From positions 1-64,000 of the forward strand of contig NZ_JAAMQJ010000008.1 of the NCBI RefSeq assembly GCF_013523125.1: a stretch of 64,000 nucleotides of DNA. Direction: 5' to 3'. Numbering within the stretch: position 1 is the first letter of the stretch; each line of letters begins with the position of its first letter. Below are positions 52,753 through 61,871 of this stretch, one piece after another. The translations under genes were made by a program, and so were the position numbers. The notes below the pieces were generated by a model that did no database searches, was not told where the DNA came from, and worked only from the letters and a program-made list of their open reading frames with translations. The DNA is from Pseudomonas entomophila. Lineage in GTDB: Bacteria; Pseudomonadota; Gammaproteobacteria; Pseudomonadales; Pseudomonadaceae.

Positions 52753-55491
52753 TCAGGCCCACGAATGCAGCCCACCGATCCGCGCCACGCGTGCCAGCGG
52801 CGAACGCGCTGCACGCACTGCATTCAGCGCCTCCAGGTTGACGAACCGGTAACTGTTGATGCGCGGAATCGCGTACAGCTGCGCCAGCTGTCGCAGCCTG
52901 TACAAGTCAGGCAAGGTGCGGTCGACGACATCGGTCAGCACGTCCGGGCCCGTGAGCCAACTGATCTGTCTGGCATAGCGTCTGAAGGCGACCGGGTTGG
53001 CTGCGCGGCTGGGACGTATCGGGTAAGGCTCCACGGTACGCAGGTAGCGTGCGCGCATCGCTTGACTGATCGCCAGCAGTGTCGGGTTGCCGGCGTGGCT
53101 GCCGATCATGCTGTTGTTATAGCCCGAGTCCAGGCCCATCAGTTCGTTCTGTACCGGTGGCTGCAGCAGCAAGCCATCGGGGGTCGTGGCCAGCTCGACA
53201 TCGTCGAGCACGGCTTTGCCGGTGTCAGGGTGCAGCAGCAGCGTGTCATCGACGTCCATGTAGAGCCCGCCTTCGCTGTGCAGCATCGGGTAACGCAGCA
53301 CATCGGCGGCAGACGCATAATTGCTCGCCGAGCTGCCACCGGCGAGTGCCGCCTGGTACTGGGCGTAGTCCGGGCCTTGCTCGAACGCCTGGTAGAAGCC
53401 TTGATCCTCCAGCACCAAGACCTCCAGCCCGGGTACGTGGCGGCTCAACTGCGCCAGGTTGTGGGCAAAAGCCTCGGGGCTGCGGTTGGACAGCAGCAGT
53501 CGGTACCCATAGGCGCTGTCGGTCAGCGCCCGAGCATTGTGGGCAAGATTGTCCAGCACCTGGGTCTTGATTCGTTGGTCGCCGACCCACAAGGCGGTGA
53601 TCTGCTTGGGAATGGGCGTGGCACCTTCTGGCAGGGGGGGTGGCAACTCGACGGGCAGTGGGAGGTCGACGCCCAAGGCGCGCAGGGTCGCCATGCGCAT
53701 GGCATCGGTCACCGGATGACTCGGAGCACTCACCTGGCGCAGGTTGCCAGTCTCTGGATCAGGCGCGTAGTAACGAGGTTGCACCTCGTTGAGGTCTTCC
53801 TCGCGCAAGAACAGGTTGCTTTCCATGTCGTAAAACAGGTCCAGTGACTGCGCATAGCCGCCGCCCAGATCCTCGTAGCCCCTCAATAGGTCTGGCCTAC
53901 CGTCATAGCGCGGATGGCGCCTCACGCAGCGGGCTACCTCGCTATCGCCACCGGCCAATGGCTCGATGGTTGGCCGATGATTGAAGTAAGGCGCGACGTC
54001 CTGGTCTGGCAGGCGCGGCGGGTCGATCGGACTGAGCGGGTAGCCGATCTGGTCGTTCAAGCGGCTCGGCGCGACGAAGCCTTCGTGCCAGGTCTGGAAC
54101 AGGCCGTCCGTGGCCTCGCCGACGACGTGCACCACACCGGGCACGGCATTGAACAGACCGTAGACGATCTCGCCGATACCCTCCTGCTGGTCATGCAAGG
54201 TCTTGCCATTGATCGCCTCGTCCAGGCCGACACCCAGTTGAACGATGCCGCCGACCGCGAGCAGTGGGGCCAGGCCCGGTACCACGAAGGACAGCGGCAG
54301 GAGCAGGGCGAGGGCACCGTCGAGGTAGTGGCGCCAGCGCTGCTTGCGTACTGCTTCGTCGCTGGTGATGAGAAAGTCGGCATCGTCCAGGCTGCGCTGG
54401 CGCTGGTGTTCGGCCAGGGCCTGGAACAGATCGCCGTGCAACGCTGGGCTGTAGGTGTCGGGACGGTACTGGACGTAGGTGCGCGGCGGCCATTTGCCGT
54501 CGTCGTTGAAGACGCCATGTTCAGGCGGCAGGCGATGACGCCGAGGGTAGGCGGCCAGCCCTTCCAGGGCGGTGTCCAGGCCACTGAAATCGATGCCCTG
54601 GGGGCCATCGGCCAGACGGAAGTGACGTTTCAGGTGACGGCGCTTGACCTCATCCTTGCACTGCTCGCCGACCCATGTCCTGAGCAGGTCCAGGCTGGCG
54701 AACTCGAGCAGCGGCGCGCTGTTGCCGGGGACGTAAAGCACCGTCAGGTCGCTGTGCGTATCGTGCAGGCACAGTAGATCGGTGGAGGTGTAGCCATAGA
54801 TGTTGAGCAGGCGGGCCCTGAACGTGGGAGGGCGCGCCAGCAGGTCTGCCGCTTGCCAGACCAGCCTGCGTGCCGCCTCGCCGAGGCTGCCCTCGGCCAC
54901 CTGCTTGTTGCAGGCGGCGATGACGTTGAGCTTGAAACACAGGCGATACTCGCCTGCATGAGCCTGCCAAAACCGTTCGAGCTGCGCCTTGTACCGCGTC
55001 GAGAAGTCCAGTGCCTCAAGATGGCTTTGCAGCGTCTCGGCCGCCACGTCGATGAGCGTCGACGAGTCGAAGCGCATAGGCTCACGGCGCTGGAACAGGC
55101 CGTTGAAGACACGGTACGACGGCGCGTTCGACAGCAGCGGCGGAGGCTCGAGCGCTTCGACCACGTCGAGCGGGCCATCCGTGGGAAAACGTCCCGCCCA
55201 AGGTGCACCGATCAGGGCGCCGAACACGTCGTTGGTCGATTCGCCCTGCCAGTTGGCCAGCACCGCCTGCGGCAGGCTGAGGCGCTGCACGACCTGCGCG
55301 TGGTAACGACCCGAGGCGTGGAGTTGCAGGTGCAACGTCACCACATCGATCGCGTCGGGGTCGAGGCTGACCCCTTGGCTGCGCAGCCAACTGGCGATGG
55401 CCTTCCGGGCTTCGCGATCGGGGCGCGGCAGTTGAGCCAGGTGGTCGCGCACGCGTTGTACGCCTTGGGAGTTGATGCCGGTATGAGCCAT
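52753..55491 (-). CDS. Toxin-like glycosyltransferase (DUF6543-type N-terminus), copy 1
   Basis: A 912-residue protein. The N-terminal half looks like the dermonecrotic-toxin-associated DUF6543 family (LLNIYGYTSTDLLCLHD; LTVLYVPGNSAPL). A hydrophobic stretch lies near residues 393-430 (ALALLLPLSFVVPGLAPLLA). The C-terminal third (about 620-912) is a GT-A glycosyltransferase of the clostridial-toxin/DXD type: PKQITALWVGD, SAADVLRYPMLHSEGGLYMD and the DXD motif D746-V-D748. No signal peptide is visible. ATG 55491 has GGAG seven bases upstream; an upstream extension to 55833 lies in the next gene. Likely acts on eukaryotic host proteins (inference). Target and export route unknown. Confidence 0.8.
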   Translation of the reverse strand: MAHTGINSQGVQRVRDHLAQLPRPDREARKAIASWLRSQGVSLDPDAIDVVTLHLQLHASGRYHAQVVQRLSLPQAVLANWQGESTNDVFGALIGAPWAGRFPTDGPLDVVEALEPPPLLSNAPSYRVFNGLFQRREPMRFDSSTLIDVAAETLQSHLEALDFSTRYKAQLERFWQAHAGEYRLCFKLNVIAACNKQVAEGSLGEAARRLVWQAADLLARPPTFRARLLNIYGYTSTDLLCLHDTHSDLTVLYVPGNSAPLLEFASLDLLRTWVGEQCKDEVKRRHLKRHFRLADGPQGIDFSGLDTALEGLAAYPRRHRLPPEHGVFNDDGKWPPRTYVQYRPDTYSPALHGDLFQALAEHQRQRSLDDADFLITSDEAVRKQRWRHYLDGALALLLPLSFVVPGLAPLLAVGGIVQLGVGLDEAINGKTLHDQQEGIGEIVYGLFNAVPGVVHVVGEATDGLFQTWHEGFVAPSRLNDQIGYPLSPIDPPRLPDQDVAPYFNHRPTIEPLAGGDSEVARCVRRHPRYDGRPDLLRGYEDLGGGYAQSLDLFYDMESNLFLREEDLNEVQPRYYAPDPETGNLRQVSAPSHPVTDAMRMATLRALGVDLPLPVELPPPLPEGATPIPKQITALWVGDQRIKTQVLDNLAHNARALTDSAYGYRLLLSNRSPEAFAHNLAQLSRHVPGLEVLVLEDQGFYQAFEQGPDYAQYQAALAGGSSASNYASAADVLRYPMLHSEGGLYMDVDDTLLLHPDTGKAVLDDVELATTPDGLLLQPPVQNELMGLDSGYNNSMIGSHAGNPTLLAISQAMRARYLRTVEPYPIRPSRAANPVAFRRYARQISWLTGPDVLTDVVDRTLPDLYRLRQLAQLYAIPRINSYRFVNLEALNAVRAARSPLARVARIGGLHSWA

Positions 55492-55667
55492 GAGGGATCT
55501 CCAGGGATGAGGAACTCGCAAGCCTCCGCCCAGAAGGGCGCAGCCGGGCGGTAGATAGTGCTGAGCGGCATGGCGCCGCTGCAGGCGAGCGATTCGCCTC
55601 GCACGAGCGAGGCCAGGCGGGGCACTGCGCAAGCGATCCCTGCCCAGCCAAGTTACCCAGGCAGTGC

Positions 55668-58406
55668 CTATCGCGTCGTACGCCAACTGTGCGCGCTCCC
55701 GACGTCCGCAAGGCGGTCCAGCGGCAAGTAGGTCTTGAGCAATTGGTTGAACCAGCGCAGGTTGACCACCTGATGCGCATCGGTGACCGGCGAAATCATC
55801 AACACGCAGATCTCCCGCAACTGCCGTAACCACGGCAGGCGCCTATCGATCACGTCGTTCATCAGCCCAGGCCCGGTCAACCGGTTCAGGCGCCGCGCGT
55901 AATCGCCAAAGGCGACGGGGTCGGTTTCCACGTCCGGACGGCTATCGTAGAACGTGGGATCGTTCGCGTAGCGGGCCTGCATTTCCTCGAGCATCGCGTC
56001 GAGCGTGGGGTTGTCCGGATGGCTGCCGATCATGCTGGTGTTGTATTTGAAGTACAGGCCCAACGGGTCGTTGGACACGGGTGGCGCCAGCAGCAGCCCT
56101 TCCTGAGGTGTGCGCAGGGTCATGCCAGCCAGGCGCGCACGCGGTTGGCCCGACACGGTCGTCGTCACCAGGCGATCGTCGGCATCCAGGTACAGGCCGC
56201 CTTGTCGTTTCAACAGCTGAAAACGCAGGATGTCGCAGGCCGAACTGAAGTTGCCTGCGCCCGTGCCCGAGACGTTGAGCGCCGCTTCGAATTGCGCGAA
56301 ACAGGGCGAGGCCGTGAAGTCCTGATAGAACGCCTGCTCTTCGAGCACGCGCACCGACAGGTCCGGCGCCTGCGCCGCCAGCAGGGCCTGGTTGCGCTCG
56401 AACGCCGCAGTCGAGCGTCGCGAGAGGTACAGCTCGAACGTGTGGTCGCTGTCGCGCAAGGCCCGTGCATTGTGAGCCAGGACGCTGATGAACGGCTCTT
56501 CGAGCGTCCGATCGCCGACCCACAGGCTGGCCACCCGCTTGGGAATCGCCTGGGGCTGCAAGGCTTCGAAGGGGGCCGGTGAGAGGGGCAGGTCCACGTG
56601 GATGCCCAGGGCACGCAAGGTGGCCATGCGCGCCTCGGCGTCGACCTGACGTTCGCCCTCGGCCAGTACCATGACGCCACGTTGCTCAGGGCTGGCGATC
56701 CAGCGCTGAGCGCCAGGGTCTTGGATTTCGCGGCTCTTGATGAAGGCATTGCTGCTCAGCTCGAACTCGACCGACGCTTCGGTGCGTTCCCCGTCGAGGT
56801 CGAAAACGCCATAGATGCGCGGGAACAGGTCATGGTCCACCCGGGTGCAGAACGAGGTTTCCAACGACCCTCCATAGATCGTCAGGGGTCGGAACGCAGT
56901 GTGTGCAGGCGCCAGCTCGGCGAGCTCGATCTCACCTCCGGGCGATGGACTGCGGGTCAGCTGTTCGCGCATGTCGGCCCATGTCACGAAGCCAGGCCGG
57001 CGATATTCGAACACCCGCGGCGTCTGCCGCAGGGCCTCTGCGGCCAGCGGCAACGCATTGAGCAGACCGAAGACCTGTTGTCGTATGCCTTCGGTCTTTT
57101 CCGCCAGGGTGGTGCCCTCGATCACATGGCGCAGGCCGAAGCCGAACTGCACGGCCCCCGCGACGGCCATGAGCGGGGCGAGGGCCGGAACCACGAGGGC
57201 CAGGGGCATCAGGACGTTGAGGCCGACCTGAAGGTAACTGCCCCAGCGGGCACGGTCGATCTGGTGGTTGCTGACGATCTGGCTATCGGCGTCGGCGTAG
57301 GAGCGCTGCCGCTCCAGGTGAGTCAGATGGGCGAACACCTCGTCCGTAATGGCAGGACTGTAGCGCTCGGGACGGTAATCGACGATGTATTCGGGGTCCC
57401 AGCGACCGCTGGTGGCGAAGCCTGGATGGTTGGGGCCGAAGCGATGGACCTTGGGAAACACGCCCAGCCCTGTCAGCGCCGTGCTCAGGCCGCTGTAGTC
57501 CAGCCCGTCGGGCCAGTCGGCACGCTTGAAATGCTGCAAGAGCTGCTCGCGCCGTGCTTCTGTCTGGCATTGCTCGGCGACCCAGTGCTTCATCGCCAAG
57601 GGTGTGTCGAAGGCGTGCAGCGGTGAGGTATTGCCAGGGATGTACAGGACGTTCAGGTCGCTGCGCGGATCGGCGATCCGCAGGATCGAAACGGCGCTGT
57701 AGCCATAGACGTTGAGCATTGACAACCGCACCTGGCCGAGCGCCGGCACGAGGCCTGCCGCCTTCCAGACCAGCGCTTGGGCGGCGCGCGTCAGGCGGCC
57801 CTCGGTCACCTGTCGGTTGCAGGCGGCCACCAGGGCGATCTTCAACGCACGTCGGTAGGCCATCTCCTGCCGTTGCCAATAGGCGTGCAGGTGTTCCTTG
57901 AACCGATGATGAAAGCGCAGGCTCCAGATGAACCCTTGAAAGGCCTCGGCGCGAACGGGAAGCAGGGTATCGGGGCTGTACCGTACCGGCGTGGTGCGTC
58001 GATACAACCCATTGAAGACCTGGAACGCGTCGGTGTTCGACAGCACGCCTGCCGGCGCCAGGCGTTCGACCACGTGCAGGGGCCCGAACGGCGCCTGGCC
58101 TGCCCAGTCGCCATAGTGAAAGCCGCCATAGCCGGTTGCCGTTTCGCCCTGCCAATTGCCGAGCAGTGCGGCGACCAGGTCCATCTTCTGCCGAACGATG
58201 GCGTTCTCCCGAAAGTGAGTGCGGCCTTCGCCCAGGGGTTCGTATTGGTAGTGAACGGTCACGATGTCGATGTCACGTGGCGACAGGGTCACGCCGTGCT
58301 GTCGCAGCCATTCGCCAAGGAGCTGGTGGGCCATCTCGTCGGGGCGGGGAAAGTCGACCAGGGCCTCGCTGGCAAGGCGCTGGGTGTCGGGGGCGATACG
58401 GTTCAT
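55668..58406 (-). CDS. Toxin-like glycosyltransferase (DUF6543-type N-terminus), copy 2
   Basis: A paralogue of the preceding minus-strand protein with the same length, 912 residues. Shared blocks: LNVYGYSAVSILRIAD, SDLNVLYIPGN, a hydrophobic region (VLMPLALVVPALAPLMAVAG), IPKRVASLWVGD, GGLYLDADD with DXD D741-A-D743, PPVSNDPLGL and NTSMIGSHPDNPT. The two diverge substantially elsewhere, so the duplication is not recent. GAGG lies six bases before ATG 58406. It starts 59 bp after the FlhB-like gene on the same strand, so co-transcription is plausible. Codon use is looser than in the flagellar genes, suggesting acquisition. Confidence 0.8.
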   Translation of the reverse strand: MNRIAPDTQRLASEALVDFPRPDEMAHQLLGEWLRQHGVTLSPRDIDIVTVHYQYEPLGEGRTHFRENAIVRQKMDLVAALLGNWQGETATGYGGFHYGDWAGQAPFGPLHVVERLAPAGVLSNTDAFQVFNGLYRRTTPVRYSPDTLLPVRAEAFQGFIWSLRFHHRFKEHLHAYWQRQEMAYRRALKIALVAACNRQVTEGRLTRAAQALVWKAAGLVPALGQVRLSMLNVYGYSAVSILRIADPRSDLNVLYIPGNTSPLHAFDTPLAMKHWVAEQCQTEARREQLLQHFKRADWPDGLDYSGLSTALTGLGVFPKVHRFGPNHPGFATSGRWDPEYIVDYRPERYSPAITDEVFAHLTHLERQRSYADADSQIVSNHQIDRARWGSYLQVGLNVLMPLALVVPALAPLMAVAGAVQFGFGLRHVIEGTTLAEKTEGIRQQVFGLLNALPLAAEALRQTPRVFEYRRPGFVTWADMREQLTRSPSPGGEIELAELAPAHTAFRPLTIYGGSLETSFCTRVDHDLFPRIYGVFDLDGERTEASVEFELSSNAFIKSREIQDPGAQRWIASPEQRGVMVLAEGERQVDAEARMATLRALGIHVDLPLSPAPFEALQPQAIPKRVASLWVGDRTLEEPFISVLAHNARALRDSDHTFELYLSRRSTAAFERNQALLAAQAPDLSVRVLEEQAFYQDFTASPCFAQFEAALNVSGTGAGNFSSACDILRFQLLKRQGGLYLDADDRLVTTTVSGQPRARLAGMTLRTPQEGLLLAPPVSNDPLGLYFKYNTSMIGSHPDNPTLDAMLEEMQARYANDPTFYDSRPDVETDPVAFGDYARRLNRLTGPGLMNDVIDRRLPWLRQLREICVLMISPVTDAHQVVNLRWFNQLLKTYLPLDRLADVGSAHSWRTTR

Positions 58407-58465
58407 GGGGATCCTCGAGGTGAGCGAACGCCGTGAGGATCCTGGGTGGACAGCCTGCCAAGGTG

Positions 58466-58807
58466 CTACATATGGCTGGAGTCCGGTAACCCCGGCAACG
58501 CGGGCGTGACGTCACGCTCGGTGGCCGTCCGTTCTTCGAACCCCGCCGGCGCCTTGCCGCGCAGGCGCCAGGCGAAGGCGATGATTTCGGCGATGGTCAG
58601 GTACAGTGCTTCGGGGATCTGGTCGCCCAGTTCCAGGCGCGCCAGCAGCCTGACCAGCTCGGCGTTCTCGTAGATCGGCACCTCGTGCTCGCGGGCCAGG
58701 GCCAGGATCGCTTCGGCCAGCTCGTCGTCGCCCTTGGCGCTGAGGGTCGGTGCCTGGGTGCCATCGTAGGTCAGGGCGATGGCCTGGCGTGGAGGTCGTT
58801 CGTTCAT
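58466..58807 (-). CDS. Stand-alone FlhB C-terminal-domain protein (FhlB-like)
   Basis: A 113-residue soluble protein similar to the part of FlhB after its NPTH cleavage site. Compare SAKGDDELAEAILALAREHE and VPIYENAELVRLLARLELGD here with LAKGTDFIALKIREIAVGHN and VQILESPALARAIYYSTELE in FlhB. It lacks NPTH and all membrane helices. Such FlhB-C paralogues exist in several flagellated bacteria (for example Helicobacter FlhX) and can partly replace the FlhB C-terminal fragment. It overlaps the upstream FliK-like gene by four bases. Confidence 0.88.
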   Translation of the reverse strand: MNERPPRQAIALTYDGTQAPTLSAKGDDELAEAILALAREHEVPIYENAELVRLLARLELGDQIPEALYLTIAEIIAFAWRLRGKAPAGFEERTATERDVTPALPGLPDSSHM

Positions 58808-60378
58808 GCGGTTTCATCCACCCAACGGTGTTCGAGACGGGTGCCAGTGCCCTGAGGCGGCGTGCCGGCGTGGCAGGCCAGATCGCCGACGTCCAGGCCA
58901 CGTGCCACCAGGTGCATCCGCAGGTCGTCCAGCTGTCCGTCCAGCAGCATGGCGGTGTCGGCGCGCTCGGCCCAGAGCTGGGCGGACAGGCGTGCCTGGC
59001 TCAACTGAGCCTGTACCTGCAATGGCCCCAGCGGCGCCACATCGAACGCCAGGTCGATGCGCCACAGCGCCTGCAGCGGGTCGCGCTGTTCGCGCGGTGG
59101 GTCATCCTCGCGCGGTGGGGGCTCTTCGCGCTGGAGCTTGACCTGGATCGGCACGAAAGCCTGGTCCTGGCGCAGCGCCAGCTCGCTCTGCCAGGTGGTC
59201 TGCACGTTGCCGCGCTCGTCGATGCCGGTCTGTTGCAAGCTGGCCAGTTGATGGTTCTGCAACCGCGAGATGGCGGCGGCAGCCAGGCGCAGCAGGTGCT
59301 CGAGGTCGCCTTCGCCCTCGCCCTCGGCCAGGTGCTGCAGCAGCCGAGCGGGCAGCGGGAAGCCGCCTGGTTGTGGACGAGGGCCGACCTGGCCGAGCAT
59401 GCCCAGGGCGTTGCGGACCATCCCGGGCAGGGCCTGGGCCAGGTTGCCGGCGGCCAAGGCAGGCGGCTGCGTCGGGTTGCCCGGCACGCCAGGCAGTTGG
59501 GCCACCAGGCGCAGCATCTGCGCCTTGAGGTCGCCGGCCAGGCCGCCGGGTTGACCGGCCAGCAAGCTGGCCTCGAGAAACGCACCCGAACGCGCGAAGG
59601 CTTGCGCCAGGCCCTTGGCATCGGTCAGCTGCGCCAGGTCCGGGAGGGTACTGAGCAAGGTCTGCACCGCCGTGCGCAGCGCGGGGTCGACCGGTGCATC
59701 GGCGGGCAGGGCCTGCAGGGCCGCGAGCAGGCCGGGCAAGGAGGCCTGGCGCGCTTGCTGGTTGAGTAACTGTTGAGCGGTCACCAGCTGCTCCTGACGG
59801 CCGGCCAGCGGCACGAAGCGCAAGGTCTGATCGTTCTCCACCAAGGCACTGAGCAGGCTGCCGACGGCCAGCGGGCGAGGGCTATCGAGGGTCAGCGTCG
59901 CGCCGGCCTGGGCGGTGTTGAGCAGGGTGGCCAGGATGCGGTGATTGACTGGCTGGCCGGGTACCTGGGGTTCGACCTGGCTGGTGACCACCTTGGCTTG
60001 CAGCAGGGTGCCTACGGGCGTGCGCGCCGTGTCCAGACGTACCAGCGTGTCGCTGCGGGTCGTGTCCAGCTGACGCACCATCAAGCCCGGCGCACCGCTG
60101 GGCGGCTGGCTGACCAGCAACTGGCTGCCTTCGGGCAACGGCTGACGCGCGCTGACCTGTACCTGGTTCTGTGCGCCGTTGGCCTGGGTCAGGCGCAGCA
60201 GCATCTGGAAATCCTGACCGCTCTGGCGCAGCGAGACCACTTCGGCCTGCGCATCCTCGCCCGAGGCCAGCGGGCTGGTCTGGGGCGGTGTCAGGCGCAG
60301 CACCTCGCCGCTCGGCGCCGTTCTGACGGGCGGTGGACTCATGGCCGCTGGGGCGTCGAGACGTTTGATGTCGCTCAT
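58804..60378 (-). CDS. Second FliK-like hook-length control protein
   Basis: A 524-residue, Leu/Gln/Pro/Ala-rich protein. The N-terminal part has SPPPVRTAPSGEVLRLTPPQ; the C-terminal region (about 395-510; IDLAFDVAPLGPLQVQAQLS; RADTAMLLDGQLDDLRMHLV) resembles the FliK C-terminal core, where LGxLxVxxxL and a paired helix are typical. The start is ATG 60378; the 46-residue upstream extension crosses the intergenic promoters. Immediately followed by the FlhB-C gene, mirroring the functional FliK-FlhB pair. The role is not evident; it is commonly annotated as FliK near ccmA in pseudomonads. Confidence 0.8.
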   Translation of the reverse strand: MSDIKRLDAPAAMSPPPVRTAPSGEVLRLTPPQTSPLASGEDAQAEVVSLRQSGQDFQMLLRLTQANGAQNQVQVSARQPLPEGSQLLVSQPPSGAPGLMVRQLDTTRSDTLVRLDTARTPVGTLLQAKVVTSQVEPQVPGQPVNHRILATLLNTAQAGATLTLDSPRPLAVGSLLSALVENDQTLRFVPLAGRQEQLVTAQQLLNQQARQASLPGLLAALQALPADAPVDPALRTAVQTLLSTLPDLAQLTDAKGLAQAFARSGAFLEASLLAGQPGGLAGDLKAQMLRLVAQLPGVPGNPTQPPALAAGNLAQALPGMVRNALGMLGQVGPRPQPGGFPLPARLLQHLAEGEGEGDLEHLLRLAAAAISRLQNHQLASLQQTGIDERGNVQTTWQSELALRQDQAFVPIQVKLQREEPPPREDDPPREQRDPLQALWRIDLAFDVAPLGPLQVQAQLSQARLSAQLWAERADTAMLLDGQLDDLRMHLVARGLDVGDLACHAGTPPQGTGTRLEHRWVDETA

Positions 60379-60430
60379 GGTCTGTACATCCTGTCGCGCC
60401 CCGCGTGCTTCGTCGGGGGGCTTGCGTATG

Positions 60431-60436
60431 TATAAT
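60431..60436 (+). promoter_or_regulatory. Candidate -10 box of the ccm operon promoter
   Basis: A perfect TATAAT lies 91 bp upstream of the ccmA GTG. The -35 region is poor (CTTCGT near 60408-60414). Two small hairpins (GGGTC/GACCC near 60451-60463 and GCTGCC/GGCAGC, 60467-60486) follow. Confidence 0.45.
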
Positions 60437-60475
60437 GCCGGTCGCGCGCCGGGTCGAGGACCCGTTGCTGCCAGT

Positions 60476-60502
60476 ATAACGGCAGCCCGGCGAGCGACTT
60501 GA
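60476..60502 (-). promoter_or_regulatory. Candidate FliA promoter of the FliK-like/FlhB-like/toxin block
   Basis: On the minus strand TCAA (60502-60499), a 15-bp spacer and GCCGTTAT (60483-60476) match the Pseudomonas sigma-28 pattern TCAA-N15-GCCGATAA at 6 of 8 positions in the -10. The ATG at 60378 lies about 97 bp downstream. It is weaker than the fliC and fliS sites. Confidence 0.5.
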
Positions 60503-60527
60503 GGCAGCTCTAGCACAAGGCGGTACC

Positions 60528-61160
60528 GTGACCTTTGATCTTCAAGCCGTGGGCCTGGCCTGCGAACGCGACTGGCGCCTGCTGTTCGAGGGCCTGGACC
60601 TGCGCCTGCGACCGGGCGAGATGCTCCAGGTCAGCGGCCCCAACGGCAGCGGCAAGACCAGCCTGCTGCGCCTGCTGGCCGGGCTGATGACACCGACCGC
60701 CGGGCAGGTGCTGCTCGATGGCCAGCCGCTGGCCAGGCAGCGCCAGGCCCTGGCCGGGCGCCTGTTGTGGATCGGCCATGCCGCCGGCATCAAGGACCTG
60801 CTCAGCGCCCGGGAAAACCTGCACTGGCTCGGCGCCTTGCACGGCCAGGTCAGCCCGCCGGCGATCGACAAGGCCCTGGATCGGGTCGGGTTGCGGGGGT
60901 TCGAAGACGTGCCATGCCAGACGCTGTCCGCTGGCCAGCGTCGGCGCGTGGCCCTGGCCCGGCTGTACCTGGAGGCGCCGCCCGTGTGGATCCTCGACGA
61001 GCCGTTCACCGCGCTCGACCGTGAGGGCGTGGCGCAGTTGGAAGACCATCTGGCCCGCCACTGCGACCAGGGCGGCGGCGTAGTGTTGACCACCCACCAT
61101 GCCCTGACGCGCACGGCGGCGCGCTACCGGCCGCTCGAGTTGGGGCGCCAGGCGGCATGA
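60528..61160 (+). CDS. ccmA: Heme exporter ATP-binding protein CcmA
   Basis: CcmA is the ABC ATPase of cytochrome c maturation; with CcmB/C/D it releases holo-CcmE. The 210-residue protein has Walker A GPNGSGKT (K43), signature [14 protein letters not shown] and Walker [13 protein letters not shown]. Start GTG 60528 is the first in-frame start after the divergent promoter region. Overlaps ccmB by four bases. Confidence 0.96.
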   Translation: MTFDLQAVGLACERDWRLLFEGLDLRLRPGEMLQVSGPNGSGKTSLLRLLAGLMTPTAGQVLLDGQPLARQRQALAGRLLWIGHAAGIKDLLSARENLHWLGALHGQVSPPAIDKALDRVGLRGFEDVPCQTLSAGQRRRVALARLYLEAPPVWILDEPFTALDREGVAQLEDHLARHCDQGGGVVLTTHHALTRTAARYRPLELGRQAA

Positions 61161-61825
61161 ACCTGTTTCTGTCGATGATGCGCCGCGAGGCGCGCGTACT
61201 GTGCCGCCGGCCGGCCGAGCTGATCAATCCCCTGGTGTTCTTCGCCCTGGTCGTCGCGCTGTTCCCCCTGGCCGTCGGCCCGGAGACGGCGCTGCTGCGC
61301 ACGCTGTCGCCCGGCCTGGTCTGGGTCGCCGCGTTGCTGGCCGTGCTGCTGTCGCTCGACGGGCTGTTTCGCAGCGATTTCGAGGACGGCTCGCTCGAGC
61401 AGTGGCTGCTGTCGCGCCGCGCCTTGCCGCTGCTGGCACTGGCCAAGGTGCTGACGCACTGGCTGTTCTCCGGGTTGGCCCTGGTCGTGCTGGCGCCGCT
61501 GCTGGCGCTGATGCTGGGGTTGCCGGGCGAGTGCCTGCCAGTGCTGCTGGCGTCGCTGCTGCTCGGCACCCCGGTGCTGAGCCTGCTGGGCGCGGTGGGC
61601 GCAGCCTTGACCGTCGGGCTCAAGCGCGGTGGGCTGCTGCTCGCGCTGCTGGTCCTGCCGCTGTACGTGCCGGTGCTGATCCTGGGCAGCGGCGCGCTGC
61701 AGGCCGCCCTGCAAGGCCTGCCGGCCACCGGACAGTTGTGGTGGCTGGCCAGCCTGACGGCGCTGACCGTGACCTTGGCACCGTTTGCCATTGCCGCCGG
61801 CCTGAGCATCAGCGTCGGTGAATAA
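61157..61825 (+). CDS. ccmB: Heme exporter membrane protein CcmB
   Basis: CcmB (222 residues) is the six-helix membrane partner of CcmA. Motifs: [20 protein letters not shown] at the N-terminus and [20 protein letters not shown]. It is translationally coupled to ccmA (ATGA). Confidence 0.95.
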   Translation: MNLFLSMMRREARVLCRRPAELINPLVFFALVVALFPLAVGPETALLRTLSPGLVWVAALLAVLLSLDGLFRSDFEDGSLEQWLLSRRALPLLALAKVLTHWLFSGLALVVLAPLLALMLGLPGECLPVLLASLLLGTPVLSLLGAVGAALTVGLKRGGLLLALLVLPLYVPVLILGSGALQAALQGLPATGQLWWLASLTALTVTLAPFAIAAGLSISVGE

Positions 61826-61871
61826 CGAGACTCGCGCCGCGTGCGCGACCAGTCATTTTGGATGCACCGTG

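Noticed and set aside
55492..55833. 114-residue N-terminal extension of toxin copy 1
   Set aside because: The extension overlaps the 3' end of copy 2 and the intergenic hairpins; ATG 55491 has a good GGAG site and gives an N-terminus alignable to copy 2.
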